From Methylobacterium nonmethylotrophicum (GTDB taxonomy: Bacteria > Pseudomonadota > Alphaproteobacteria > Rhizobiales > Beijerinckiaceae), in assembly GCF_004745635.1 (NCBI RefSeq), contig NZ_SRLB01000014.1, positions 124,001 to 188,000 of the forward strand: a stretch of 64,000 nucleotides of DNA, in the 5' to 3' direction. Of this stretch, positions 15,934 to 27,295 are shown in pieces. The position numbers and the translations under genes are program-made. Every line of letters starts with the position of its first letter. The stretch's first letter is position 1. Under the pieces are notes generated by a model. The model was not told the origin of the DNA, searched no databases, and worked only from the letters and a program-made list of their open reading frames with translations.

Positions 15934-16033
15934 GAGCCCTGCCCGATCGCATTGCAATCGGGCAGGGCTCCAGGTCTTTGATTGTGCCGCATTGACTTCG
16001 ACGAACCGGTCTCCGCTTCGTCGGACGATGCTC
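15934..16033. repeat. Palindromic repeat, family C copy 1
   Basis: A first perfect hairpin, GAGCCCTGCCCGAT / ATCGGGCAGGGCTC (15934-15970), is followed by the spacer CAGGTCTTTGATTGTGCCGC and a second hairpin, CGACGAA / TTCGTCG (15999-16023), ending in GGACGATGCTC. The layout and spacer match the copy at 52338-52440. The first hairpin could also attenuate or end transcription between the dehydrogenase and cytochrome genes. Confidence 0.82.
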
Positions 16034-16067
16034 TGGCGGCCGCCCCTCCCCGTTTCAGGAGACGACC

Positions 16068-16385
16068 ATGACCCGCGCCCTCGCCCTCCTGCTGCTTCTC
16101 GCCGCCACGGCTCCGGCCGCCGCCGGGGACGCCAAGGCCGGCCGGGCCAAGGCGGTGTCCTGCCAGGCCTGCCACGGCCTCGACGGGCTCTCGAAGCTGC
16201 CCGACGCCCCCAACCTCGCCGGCCAGGTCGAGCCCTACCTCGTCAAGGCCCTGACCGAGTTCCGCAACGGCACCCGCAAGAACGAGGTGATGTCGGTGGC
16301 GGCGCAGGAGCTGACGGATTCCGACATCGCGAACCTGGCGGCGTATTACAGCGGAATCCAGATCGACGTGGTCCCGCCGGGCTAG
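16068..16385 (+). CDS. Class I cytochrome c
   Basis: A 105-residue periplasmic haem protein. The signal peptide spans residues 1-19 (LALLLLLAATAPAAA, cut before GDAKAG). The haem motif is CQACH (C32, C35, H36), and the likely sixth ligand is M75 in KNEVMSVAAQ. The size and GDAKAGRAKA start resemble small cytochromes c4/c553. It lies 169 bases after the PQQ-type dehydrogenase on the same strand and probably takes electrons from it, though a family C repeat sits between them. Confidence 0.93.
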   Translation: MTRALALLLLLAATAPAAAGDAKAGRAKAVSCQACHGLDGLSKLPDAPNLAGQVEPYLVKALTEFRNGTRKNEVMSVAAQELTDSDIANLAAYYSGIQIDVVPPG

Positions 16386-16415
16386 CGCGGACGTGCGCCG
16401 CCCGCTGCCATCACG

Positions 16416-17885
16416 TCAGAGAGGATCACGACCGCTGCGCGGCTGCAGAATCCCGGCTGGAGCCGAGGCGCCGGCCTGCGCGACGGCGAGGCGCCGGCGC
16501 GCCGGGTCGGTGGGCGCCGGCACCGGGCAGACGAGGGTGAGGCGCGCGCCGCCGCCCGGCGCCTTCCCGGCCTCCACGGGAAAGCCGTGCAGCCGGGCGA
16601 TGGCCGCCACGAGGCCGAGGCCGAGGCCGAGGCCGTTGCCCGGCGTCTGGCGGGCGCGCTCGGCGCGGTAGAAGCGCTGGAAGATCCGGGTCCGCTCGGC
16701 CGGCGGAATGCCGGGTCCGGAATCCTCGACCACGATCACGCTGGCGGCCGGCCCCTGCTCCAGGCCGACCCGCACCGAGCCTCCGGCGGGCGTGAACTTC
16801 ACCGCGTTGTCGATCAGGTTCGAGACCGCCTCGAACAAGAGGTCGCGGTCGCCCTCGACAGGGGAGCGCCCCGCCCCCTCATCGACCGCGACGGCGAGCG
16901 CGACGCCCTTGTCCTCCGCCACGGGCTCGAAGAACTCCGCCGCCTCGCGCACGATCCGGGTGAGGTCGACCGGCGCGAAGCCGGCCCGCCGCAATCCATG
17001 CTCGATCTCGCCGATGCGCAGCACGGCCGTGACCATGGCGAGCGTCTGATCGATCCAGGCCAGGCCCTGGTCGATCGCCTCGCGGAACTCCGCGACGCTG
17101 CGGGCCTGCTCGCGGCTGCGCTCCAGCCGCGCCCGCAGCCGCGTCAGCGGCGTGCGCAGGTCGTGCGCGACCGCGTCGCCGACGCTGCGGACCTCCCCCA
17201 TCAGGCGCTCGACCTCGTCGAGCATCCGGTTGACGTTGCGGGCGAGGCGGTCGAACTCGTCGTCCCGGCTCCCGACCGGCAGGCGCCGCCGCAGGTCGCC
17301 ACGCATCACCTCGGCGAGCGCCGCCTCGGTGACGGCGAGGCGCCGGCGGGCCCGGCTCGCGAGGAGGAGGCCGCCGAGGCCCGACAGGGCGAGGGCCGGG
17401 ACCAGCCCGAGGCCGAAGGCCCGCAGGGTCGTGGCCCGCACCCGGTCGATCTCGTCGGTGTCGTGGCCGATCACCACGGTGCCGCCGTCCGGCAGCGCGA
17501 GCGCGGTCGCCCAGATCTCGTCGCCGAGCGATCCCTCGCTCACCTCGATCGTCGCGCCGACCCGCTCCGCGTCGCCGTCGCGGGCGAGCCCCGCCGGCAG
17601 GCCGACGAGATTGCCGGCCAGCCGTCTCCCGTCGCGCCCGAACACGCCGCCGTAATGGGTGGCGTGGCGGTCCATGGCGATCCAGGTCTCGACCCGCGCG
17701 CTCGCCGCCGCCGGGTCCTCGGCGGCAGCCCGCACTTCGAGCCGCAGCGTCTCGGCCAGCTCCTCGCGCAGGAACGACACCGTCTGCCAGTAGACGAAGC
17801 CGAACATCGCCAGCGCCAGCAGGACCGACCACAGGGCGATGCCCAGCGCCCAGCGAAAGGTGGTGGAACGCAGGAGATCGGTCAT
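16416..17885 (-). CDS. Two-component sensor histidine kinase
   Basis: A 489-residue inner-membrane kinase. Two membrane helices (about residues 12-34 and 155-177) enclose a roughly 120-residue periplasmic sensor. A HAMP linker follows, then the HisKA segment with phosphorylated H241 in AVAHDLRTPLTRL and an HATPase domain with N box NLIDNAVKF, G1 DSGPGIP and a glycine-rich GLGLGLGL lid. Its ATG overlaps the stop of the response-regulator gene by four bases, so the pair is co-translated. The pair is divergent from a heavy-metal RND pump, which it plausibly controls, as CusRS/CzcRS do. Confidence 0.92.
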   Translation of the reverse strand: MTDLLRSTTFRWALGIALWSVLLALAMFGFVYWQTVSFLREELAETLRLEVRAAAEDPAAASARVETWIAMDRHATHYGGVFGRDGRRLAGNLVGLPAGLARDGDAERVGATIEVSEGSLGDEIWATALALPDGGTVVIGHDTDEIDRVRATTLRAFGLGLVPALALSGLGGLLLASRARRRLAVTEAALAEVMRGDLRRRLPVGSRDDEFDRLARNVNRMLDEVERLMGEVRSVGDAVAHDLRTPLTRLRARLERSREQARSVAEFREAIDQGLAWIDQTLAMVTAVLRIGEIEHGLRRAGFAPVDLTRIVREAAEFFEPVAEDKGVALAVAVDEGAGRSPVEGDRDLLFEAVSNLIDNAVKFTPAGGSVRVGLEQGPAASVIVVEDSGPGIPPAERTRIFQRFYRAERARQTPGNGLGLGLGLVAAIARLHGFPVEAGKAPGGGARLTLVCPVPAPTDPARRRLAVAQAGASAPAGILQPRSGRDPL

Positions 17886-18568
17886 CGCGGTTCGTCATCA
17901 GGGGTCAGCGTGAAGCCGATGCCGCGCACGCTGTGGATCACCGGCGGCTCGCCCGCCGCCTCGAGCTTGCGGCGCAGGCGGCCGAGATGCACGTCGATGA
18001 GGTTCGATTTCGGCGTGAAGCGGTAGTTCCAGACCTCCTCGAACAAGAGCGCCCGGGTCACGACCTGGCCGGGGCGGCGCATCAGGTATTCGAGCAGGGT
18101 GAGCTCCCGCGGCAGCAGGTCGAGGTCGCGCCCGCCGCGCCGCCCGATCCCGGCGATCAGGTCGATCTCCAGGCTGCCGACCCGCAGCAGCGTCTCGCGG
18201 GTGTCGGCCGGGCGGCGCAGCAGCGCCTCGATGCGCGCGGCGAGCTCCCCGAGCGCGAAGGGCTTGGCGAGGTAGTCGTCGCCCCCCGCCCGCAGGCCGC
18301 GGATGCGCTCGTCGACGTCCGAGAGCGCCGAGAGCACCAGGGCCGGCGTGCGGTCGCCGGCGCCACGCAAGCCTTGCAGCAGGCTCAGGCCGTCGAGCCC
18401 CGGCAGCATCCGGTCGAGGACGATCGCGTCCCAGGCCTCAGCTGTCGCGCGCTCCGCCCCCTCCGGCCCGGCCGCCGCCCAGGCGACCGCGTGCCCGCGC
18501 CCGCGCAGGTCGCCCAGGATCTCCTGCGCCGTCGCGGCGTCGTCCTCGATCAGGAGCAGCTTTGCCAC
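17882..18568 (-). CDS. OmpR-family response regulator
   Basis: A 228-residue cytoplasmic regulator. The receiver domain (VAKLLLIEDD, phosphoacceptor D52 in AIVLDRMLPG, lysine in YLAKPF) is followed by a winged-helix DNA-binding domain with LTLLEYLMRRPGQVVTR and VDVHLGRLRRKLE. The GTG at 18568 gives the normal N terminus; the frame extends 25 codons further without conservation. It is coupled to the kinase gene by a four-base overlap and transcribed away from the RND pump genes about 300 bases away. Confidence 0.93.
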   Translation of the reverse strand: MAKLLLIEDDAATAQEILGDLRGRGHAVAWAAAGPEGAERATAEAWDAIVLDRMLPGLDGLSLLQGLRGAGDRTPALVLSALSDVDERIRGLRAGGDDYLAKPFALGELAARIEALLRRPADTRETLLRVGSLEIDLIAGIGRRGGRDLDLLPRELTLLEYLMRRPGQVVTRALLFEEVWNYRFTPKSNLIDVHLGRLRRKLEAAGEPPVIHSVRGIGFTLTPDDEPR

Positions 18569-18650
18569 GTCTGTCTCGTACCCCGCCGCTCGGCTTGCCG
18601 GTACCTCTCCCCGGGAAGGGCGCTTCGGGACAACCCGGGACAAGACATGG

Positions 18651-18722
18651 CGCGGGATCCCCTCTCCAGGCGATGCCGGGCTTGCCCGGTATCGCTCAAG
18701 GTGTGGGAGAGGGGGACCCGCG
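18651..18722. repeat. Nested palindrome between the two-component and pump genes
   Basis: Outer arms CGCGGGATCCCCTCTCC and GGGAGAGGGGGACCCGCG pair almost throughout. Inside is a second hairpin, GCGAT-GCCGGGC / GCCCGG-ATCGC. The CCCCTCTCC/GGGAGAGGGG part recurs at 50199-50224. It occupies the divergent region shared by the response-regulator and RND adaptor genes, so any promoter must be fitted around it. Nothing else is seen in this 299-base gap. Confidence 0.7.
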
Positions 18723-18867
18723 TCTTTTCTTGTTCCCAGACAGCCCTGTCACGGAAGTGAGAAGAGGCGCCTTCAACACCCGCTTCTTCCCCCAAACCCG
18801 CCCGCTATCCCAGCGGAAACCGAAACGTGAACGCGAATTTAATGGCCGGCCTGACCCCGGCCCATAG

Positions 18868-20256
18868 GTGTTGGAACGATTCCAATCGAGCCGGGTGAGA
18901 GAGGTCGTGCTGCTGGCCGTCGAGACCGTCGCGCGCGTCGTCGAGAGCGAGGCGCGCCCTGGGCAACGGGCGAAGGAGGCTCCGGTGGTGCGGCCGCCGC
19001 GCCCGGGCGGCCGGCCGCCGTGGCGCGGGCTCGTCCTCCTCGTCGCGGTGCTGGCGCTGGCCGGGGCCGGCTCGTGGTACCGCGACGCCGCCGGGACGGC
19101 TTTGGCGCCCGTCCTCGCCCGGCTCGGGCTGATGGCGCCGGCGCCCGCCCCCGAGGCGCAGGAGAGCGCCGCCCCGGCCGACCCGAACCTCGTCACCCTC
19201 GACGAGGCCGGCCGGACGCGCATCGGCCTCGCCTTCGGCACGGCCGAGCGCCACCGCATTGTCCTGCCGGTGAGGACGCCCGGTACGCTCGCCTTCGACG
19301 AGCGCCGCGTCACGCATCTCAAGCCCCGCACCGCGGGCCGCGTGCTCACCCTCGCGGTGCAGCCGGGCGATCCAGTCCGGGCCGGCCAGACGCTGGCGAC
19401 CCTGGATGCCGCCGGCCTGCTCGAGGCCCGCAACGGGCTCGCCGAGGCGCAGGCCAGCCTCGCCGAGGCGCAGGCGACCGAGACGATCGCGGAGATCAAC
19501 CTGAAGCGCGGGCAGGACCTGCTGAGGGTGATGGGCGTGGCGCAGGCCGATGTCGACCGCCGCCGGGTCGACCTCGCCAAGGCGCATGCCGCGACCCTCG
19601 CCGCGAAGGCCAGGGTCGACCTCTACGCGGCGCAATATGCGCGGCTCGCCCCCGAGCCCGGGGCACCGGCCGGCACCAGCGCCATCGTGTCGCCGATCGA
19701 CGGGGTGGTGACGGCGAGCGGCATCACCCTCGGCGAGGTGGTCGACACCAGCCGCGACGCCTTCACGGTGGCCGATCCTTCCCGGATCCAGGTGCTGGCG
19801 AGCCTCTACGGCCGCGACATCGCGGCGGTGAAGCCGGGCGACGCCGCCACCGTGCGGGCGCCGGTGCCGGACCACCCGACCTTCGAGGGACGGGTGCGAT
19901 CGGTCAACGCCGCAGTCGATCCGGCCACCAACACCGCGCCGGCCCGCATCGAGATCGCCAACCCGAACGGGTCCTTGCGCGCCAACATGTTCGTGTCGGT
20001 CGAGATCTCCGCGGATCTCGGGCGCGAGGCCACGACGATCCCGGCCGCCTCCGTGCAGCAGACCGAGGACGGGCCGGTGGCCTTCGTGCGCACCGGCGAC
20101 GACCGGTTCGAGAAGCGGGCGCTGACCCTCGGCGTGCAGCGGGCGGATTGGGTCGAGGTGAAGGACGGCGTGACGGCAGGCGAGAGCGTGGCGACGCAGG
20201 GCAGCTTCGGCCTCAAGGCGATCCTGCTGCGCGGCCTGCTCGGCTCGACGGATTGA
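18868..20256 (+). CDS. RND efflux periplasmic adaptor (CzcB/CusB type)
   Basis: A 462-residue membrane-fusion protein. A basic N terminus leads to one membrane anchor (about residues 53-69). The family order follows: a strand with HLKPRTAGRVLTLAVQPGDPVRAGQTL (lipoyl half), a helical hairpin rich in Ala/Glu repeats (LAEAQASLAEAQ), the second lipoyl half SPIDGVVTASGITLGEVV, and a barrel with LRANMFVSVEI. It bridges the inner-membrane pump CzcA/CusA to an outer-membrane channel. The start is unsure: a GTG at 18868 is used and later GTGs are possible. Seven bases separate it from the pump gene. Confidence 0.9.
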   Translation: MLERFQSSRVREVVLLAVETVARVVESEARPGQRAKEAPVVRPPRPGGRPPWRGLVLLVAVLALAGAGSWYRDAAGTALAPVLARLGLMAPAPAPEAQESAAPADPNLVTLDEAGRTRIGLAFGTAERHRIVLPVRTPGTLAFDERRVTHLKPRTAGRVLTLAVQPGDPVRAGQTLATLDAAGLLEARNGLAEAQASLAEAQATETIAEINLKRGQDLLRVMGVAQADVDRRRVDLAKAHAATLAAKARVDLYAAQYARLAPEPGAPAGTSAIVSPIDGVVTASGITLGEVVDTSRDAFTVADPSRIQVLASLYGRDIAAVKPGDAATVRAPVPDHPTFEGRVRSVNAAVDPATNTAPARIEIANPNGSLRANMFVSVEISADLGREATTIPAASVQQTEDGPVAFVRTGDDRFEKRALTLGVQRADWVEVKDGVTAGESVATQGSFGLKAILLRGLLGSTD

Positions 20257-20263
20257 GGGCGCG

Positions 20264-23401
<3,138 letters not shown>

Positions 23402-23436
23402 AGCGCCTGCCGCCGGCGCGCCCTTCCTGTGGGGCA

Positions 23437-23454
23437 GGCCGCGATGTCGCGGCC
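23437..23454 (+). terminator. Hairpin downstream of the RND pump
   Basis: A perfect 8-bp stem, GGCCGCGA-TG-TCGCGGCC, 35 bases after the pump stop. No T run follows, so termination is only a guess. Confidence 0.35.
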
Positions 23455-23540
23455 CGCGGCCGACACCCTTGAGCCGGGCCGCGGCCGCGCCCACCTTATG
23501 CGCCGGGTGACGAGGCGAGCGACGACGGCGGAGACGCGCG

Positions 23541-24056
23541 ATGGCGAATTCCTGGCAAGGCGGCCCCTATTCGGGCGGTCCGACGTATCAAGGCACGATC
23601 CCGCCGGCCGGGTCCGGCTGGGCCGGCCCGCCGGTGCTGGTGGCGCATGGCTCGCTGTCGCGGCGCTTCATGGCCTACCTCCTCGACATCGTGTTCATCT
23701 TCGGCTTCAGCTGCCTGTTGTGGCTGGCGATCTCGTTCCTCGGGGTCATCACCTTCGGGGTCGGCTGGGCGCTCTACGCCATCCTGCCGGCGAGCGGCAT
23801 CCTCTACAGCGCCATCACGGTCGGCGGGCCGCGCCAGAGCACGCTCGGCATGCGGATGCTCGGCCTGCGGGCGGTGCGGGCGACGACGGGCGGGCCGATC
23901 GACTGGATCACCGCAGCCGTGCACGCCCTGCTGTTCTACGTCGCGCTCTCGACCTTCCTGCTCTGGCTCCTCGACATCGGCATCGGCGTGCTGCGGGCCG
24001 ACCGGCGCATGGGTCACGACCTCGTCATCGACCTCGCGGTGGTGCGCGACGCGTGA
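23541..24056 (+). CDS. RDD-family membrane protein
   Basis: A 171-residue inner-membrane protein. A Gly/Pro/Tyr-rich cytoplasmic tail (about residues 5-33) precedes the RDD domain, with RRFMAYLLDIVFIFGF as the first helix (the conserved R and D pair), two more hydrophobic helices, and QSTLGMRMLGLRAVR. RDD proteins have no firmly known general function; some may transport small molecules or cations. GGAGACG lies near the ATG. It is followed by bpt on the same strand after 147 bases with no clear operon link. Confidence 0.88.
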   Translation: MANSWQGGPYSGGPTYQGTIPPAGSGWAGPPVLVAHGSLSRRFMAYLLDIVFIFGFSCLLWLAISFLGVITFGVGWALYAILPASGILYSAITVGGPRQSTLGMRMLGLRAVRATTGGPIDWITAAVHALLFYVALSTFLLWLLDIGIGVLRADRRMGHDLVIDLAVVRDA

Positions 24057-24203
24057 GGATGCAACCTTCGGTGTCCTGTCGCGCTTAAAGCGCAGGATTT
24101 CGCGCCGGCGCGCCGCCAGGCTGTTGAGACGGGCCGCGCCGGTGCTATCCTCCACTCCCCGGCGGCCAGGCGCCGGCCCTTTCGCCTGCGAGCACGACGA
24201 AGC

Positions 24204-24956
24204 GTGACCAGCCATCCGCGGGATGCACCGCAGTTCTACCTCACGGCGCCCTCGCCCTGCCCCTACCTGCCGGGGCAGCAGGAGCGGAAGGTCTTCACGC
24301 ATCTCGTCGGACGGCGCGCCCGCGACCTCAACGAGATCCTGACCCAGGGGGGCTTCCGCCGCTCGCAGACCATCGCCTACCGGCCGGCCTGCGAGACCTG
24401 CCGCGCCTGCATCTCGGTGCGGGTGGTGGTGGGCGACTTCGCGGCGAGCGACAGCCAGCGCCGGGTGCTCAAGCGCAACCGCGACCTCGTCGGCCAGGCC
24501 CAGGCCAACCGCCCGGCCTCGGAGCAGTACGCGCTGTTTCGCCGCTACCTCGATGCCCGCCACGGCGACGGCGGCATGGTCGACATGACGGTGCTCGACT
24601 ACGCCATGATGGTCGAGGACAGCCACGTCGAGACCCACCTGGTTGTGTACCGCAGGCGCGGACCGGACACCGCCATCAACGGCCGCGGCACCGGCGCCCC
24701 GGTCGCCGTCTGCCTCACCGACGTGCTCTCCGACGGGCTGTCGATGGTCTACTCGTTCTACGACCCGGCGGAGGCCGAGCGCTCGCTCGGCACCTTCATG
24801 ATCCTCGACCACATCGAGCGCGCCCGCAGCCTCGGCCTGCCCTACCTCTATCTCGGCTACTGGGTCGAGGGTTCGCGCAAGATGCAGTACAAGGCGAAGT
24901 TCACCCCCCAGGAACGGCTGATGCCGAACGGCTGGGCCCGGGTGGGGGAGACCTGA
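24204..24956 (+). CDS. bpt: Aspartate/glutamate leucyltransferase
   Basis: Transfers leucine from Leu-tRNA to proteins with N-terminal Asp or Glu, marking them for ClpAP through the N-end rule. The 250 residues match Bpt/Ate1-like enzymes: FYLTAPSPCPYLPG with the conserved cysteine, ERKVFTHL, the CETCRACISVRV cysteine cluster, YSFYDPAEAERSLG and LGYWVEGSRKMQYKAKF. The start codon is a GTG, which fits the family's usual N terminus. A terminator-like hairpin with a T run follows directly. It appears to be a single-gene unit. Confidence 0.95.
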   Translation: MTSHPRDAPQFYLTAPSPCPYLPGQQERKVFTHLVGRRARDLNEILTQGGFRRSQTIAYRPACETCRACISVRVVVGDFAASDSQRRVLKRNRDLVGQAQANRPASEQYALFRRYLDARHGDGGMVDMTVLDYAMMVEDSHVETHLVVYRRRGPDTAINGRGTGAPVAVCLTDVLSDGLSMVYSFYDPAEAERSLGTFMILDHIERARSLGLPYLYLGYWVEGSRKMQYKAKFTPQERLMPNGWARVGET

Positions 24957-24962
24957 GGGCGA

Positions 24963-25006
24963 CCCGGCCTGTCGCCGACGGGCCACAGGCCGGGCCCTAC
25001 ACTTTT
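24963..25006 (+). terminator. Rho-independent terminator after bpt
   Basis: The arms CCCGGCCTGT (24963-24972) and ACAGGCCGGG (24985-24994) are perfectly complementary, and ACTTTTT follows about six bases later. It is well placed just after the bpt stop. Confidence 0.75.
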
Positions 25007-25111
25007 TCGCTTCTGTAACTCGGGCGGCGCCAGCTTGACCGCACCGATCCCGCCCTGCCCCATGGCGGCGCCGAAGCGGCGCATCACGGCTGCCGGCGGG
25101 GGAGATGCGGG

Positions 25112-27004
25112 ATGGGTATGCGTGACGGGCGCCTGCGCCGGGCAGGCATGGCAGCGGCGTGGCTCGCCGGTACGGCGCTGGCGGGGATGCAGGGCGCCGC
25201 GGCGCAGGGCGTGACCGGGCTCACCGTCTTCGGCGACAGCTACGCCGATACGGGCAACGTGGTGCGCCTCAGCGGTCAGCCCCTCGCCTTCCCCTACGTG
25301 AACGGCCGCTACTCCAACGGCGCCAACTTCGTCGACGGCTTGCAGGCGATCTACGGCCTGCCCGCTTCGGCCGTCGCGAACTACGCGGTCGGCGGCGCCC
25401 AGACCGGTACCGGCAATGTCGGCTCGCCCCTGCTGCCGGGCCTGACCCAGGAGGTCGGGGCCTTCCTGGCGAGCGGCCAGCGCCTCGGTCCCGGCACCGT
25501 CGTGGCCATCAACATCGGCGGCAACGACGGCATCGCGGCGGCGCTCACCGGCCTCACCACCGCCCAGGCGCCGCTCCTCGGCCGGGCCTCGGCGGCGAAC
25601 GCCGTCGGCACTATCGGGCAGATCATCGGCGCCGGGGCGCGGACGATCGTGTTCAACGGCTTCACCACCCTCAACGGCCTGCCGCGGGTGGCGGCCTCCG
25701 GCAATGCCGCCGCCGCCGACCTCTTCTCCCGCACCTATTTCGACGGGCTGCAGGCGGGCCTGGCGCCCTATGCCGCCGCCGGCACCCGGATCGTCCTCCT
25801 CGACAACGGCCAGATCTTCCAGCGCATCATCGCCGATCCGGGCCGCTACGGCTTCACCAACGCCACCGCTCCTTGCGCTCTCGTCGCCGCCTGCATCACG
25901 GCCCCGAAGGCGGTGCAGAACACCTACCTCTCCCTCGACGGCGTCCACCTGACCGAGGCCGGCTACCTCGTCCTGTCGCGCTACATGGCGAACGCGCTCG
26001 CCGCCCCGAACGGCATCGCCGCCCAGGCCGAGCTCGGCCAGATCGGCACCACGAGCTTCGCCGGCGCCCTGCTCCAGCGCCTCGACGCCTACCGGCTCTT
26101 CGCGCCCGCCCCCGGCGAGGCGACGGGCGCGCTCGGGGCCACCGGCGTCGCGCCGCTCGGCGCGAGCCCAAGCCCGCTCATCGTGTGGGGCCAGGGCGGC
26201 TATGCCGGCGGCAGCCGGGCGACGCGGGGCTTCGCCACCGGCTACGATTACGACAGCCCGAGCGGCACGATCGGGCTCGAGGCGACGCCCATGCCGGGCG
26301 TGCGCTTCGGCTTCGCCTTCAACTACGCCAACCCGCACGCGAACCTCAGGGGCGGCGGCGGTTCGATCGACGTCGACAGCTACGGCTTTGCCGCCTACGG
26401 CTCGTTCACCGGAACGAACCTCTTCGCCGACGCGGTGCTGGCCTATGGCCGCCACGACTATTCCGTGACCCGCCCCGGCGTGATCGACCCGCTCACCGCC
26501 GCGACCGGCGGCGACAGCGTGGCGGTGGCGGCCAAGGCCGGCTACCTGTTCGACGCGTTCGGGCCGTTCCGCCTCGGGCCGATCGTCGGCCTCACCTACG
26601 CCACCACCCGGGTCGGCGCCTATACCGAGCGCGGCGACCCGGTGCTGACGCAGAGCGTCGGCGCCACCGGGATCGAGTCGCTCGTCGGCCGCGCCGGATT
26701 GCAGCTGCGCGCCGCCCCCTTCGCGCTCGCCGGCCTGCCGGTGCGGGCCTTCGTCAACGTGACGGCCGAGCACGAATTCCTGGATGGCGGCCGTACGCTG
26801 GTGACCTCGCTCACCTCGACCCCGCTCCTGCCGATCCTGACGCCCCTCGGCCGCGGGGCGCGCGGCACCTACGGCCTCGTCGAAGCGGGCCTCTCCGCCG
26901 ACGTGACCCCGGGGGTAAGCCTGACGCTCACCGGCGGCTCGACCTTCGCCCGGACGGGCGGGGATGGGTATGCGGTGAACGGGGGGCTGACGGTTCGGTT
27001 CTGA
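25112..27004 (+). CDS. Autotransporter with GDSL (SGNH) esterase passenger
   Basis: A 630-residue outer-membrane protein of type Va secretion, like EstA. Order: a signal peptide (about residues 1-31), an SGNH hydrolase passenger with block I FGDSYADTGN (nucleophile S43), block III GGNDG, block V DGVHLTEAGY (D276, H279), then from about residue 356 a 12-stranded autotransporter barrel starting VWGQGGYAGGSR and ending in LTVRF with the terminal Phe that BamA recognises. It probably hydrolyses lipids or esters at the cell surface. GGGGGAG precedes the ATG. The triad looks intact. Confidence 0.92.
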   Translation: MGMRDGRLRRAGMAAAWLAGTALAGMQGAAAQGVTGLTVFGDSYADTGNVVRLSGQPLAFPYVNGRYSNGANFVDGLQAIYGLPASAVANYAVGGAQTGTGNVGSPLLPGLTQEVGAFLASGQRLGPGTVVAINIGGNDGIAAALTGLTTAQAPLLGRASAANAVGTIGQIIGAGARTIVFNGFTTLNGLPRVAASGNAAAADLFSRTYFDGLQAGLAPYAAAGTRIVLLDNGQIFQRIIADPGRYGFTNATAPCALVAACITAPKAVQNTYLSLDGVHLTEAGYLVLSRYMANALAAPNGIAAQAELGQIGTTSFAGALLQRLDAYRLFAPAPGEATGALGATGVAPLGASPSPLIVWGQGGYAGGSRATRGFATGYDYDSPSGTIGLEATPMPGVRFGFAFNYANPHANLRGGGGSIDVDSYGFAAYGSFTGTNLFADAVLAYGRHDYSVTRPGVIDPLTAATGGDSVAVAAKAGYLFDAFGPFRLGPIVGLTYATTRVGAYTERGDPVLTQSVGATGIESLVGRAGLQLRAAPFALAGLPVRAFVNVTAEHEFLDGGRTLVTSLTSTPLLPILTPLGRGARGTYGLVEAGLSADVTPGVSLTLTGGSTFARTGGDGYAVNGGLTVRF

Positions 27005-27014
27005 CATCGTCCTG

Positions 27015-27152
27015 GTCATCCCGGGGCCGCGAAGCGGAACCCGGGATTCACAACCGCTGACGATTCACGACTGTCAGGACACATCCGCTTGGTCGTGCAT
27101 CGTCAGCAATTTTGGATCCCGGGTTCTCGCCTGCGGCGAGCCCCGGGATGAC
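27015..27152. repeat. Palindromic repeat, family B copy 1
   Basis: The ends GTCATCCCGGGGC and GCCCCGGGATGAC are perfect complements. Further in, GGAACCCGGGATTC / GGATCCCGGGTTC pair as well, around a centre that contains CTGACGAT / ATCGTCAG. Two other copies lie at 31742-31878 and 50261-50406. It fills most of the gap between the autotransporter and purB. Confidence 0.85.
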
Positions 27153-27295
27153 GTCGAGAAAGCCCTTCGGTCGGGGAAGCGCCTGTCTCCGCGCCTCACC
27201 AGGCGCCGCCTCCCCTCCCCTTCCTTGCCTTCTCGCCCCGCATCCCATAGCCGTCGCGGCATCATTCCCCGCCCCCGCGCGCAGGAGCCCCGACG

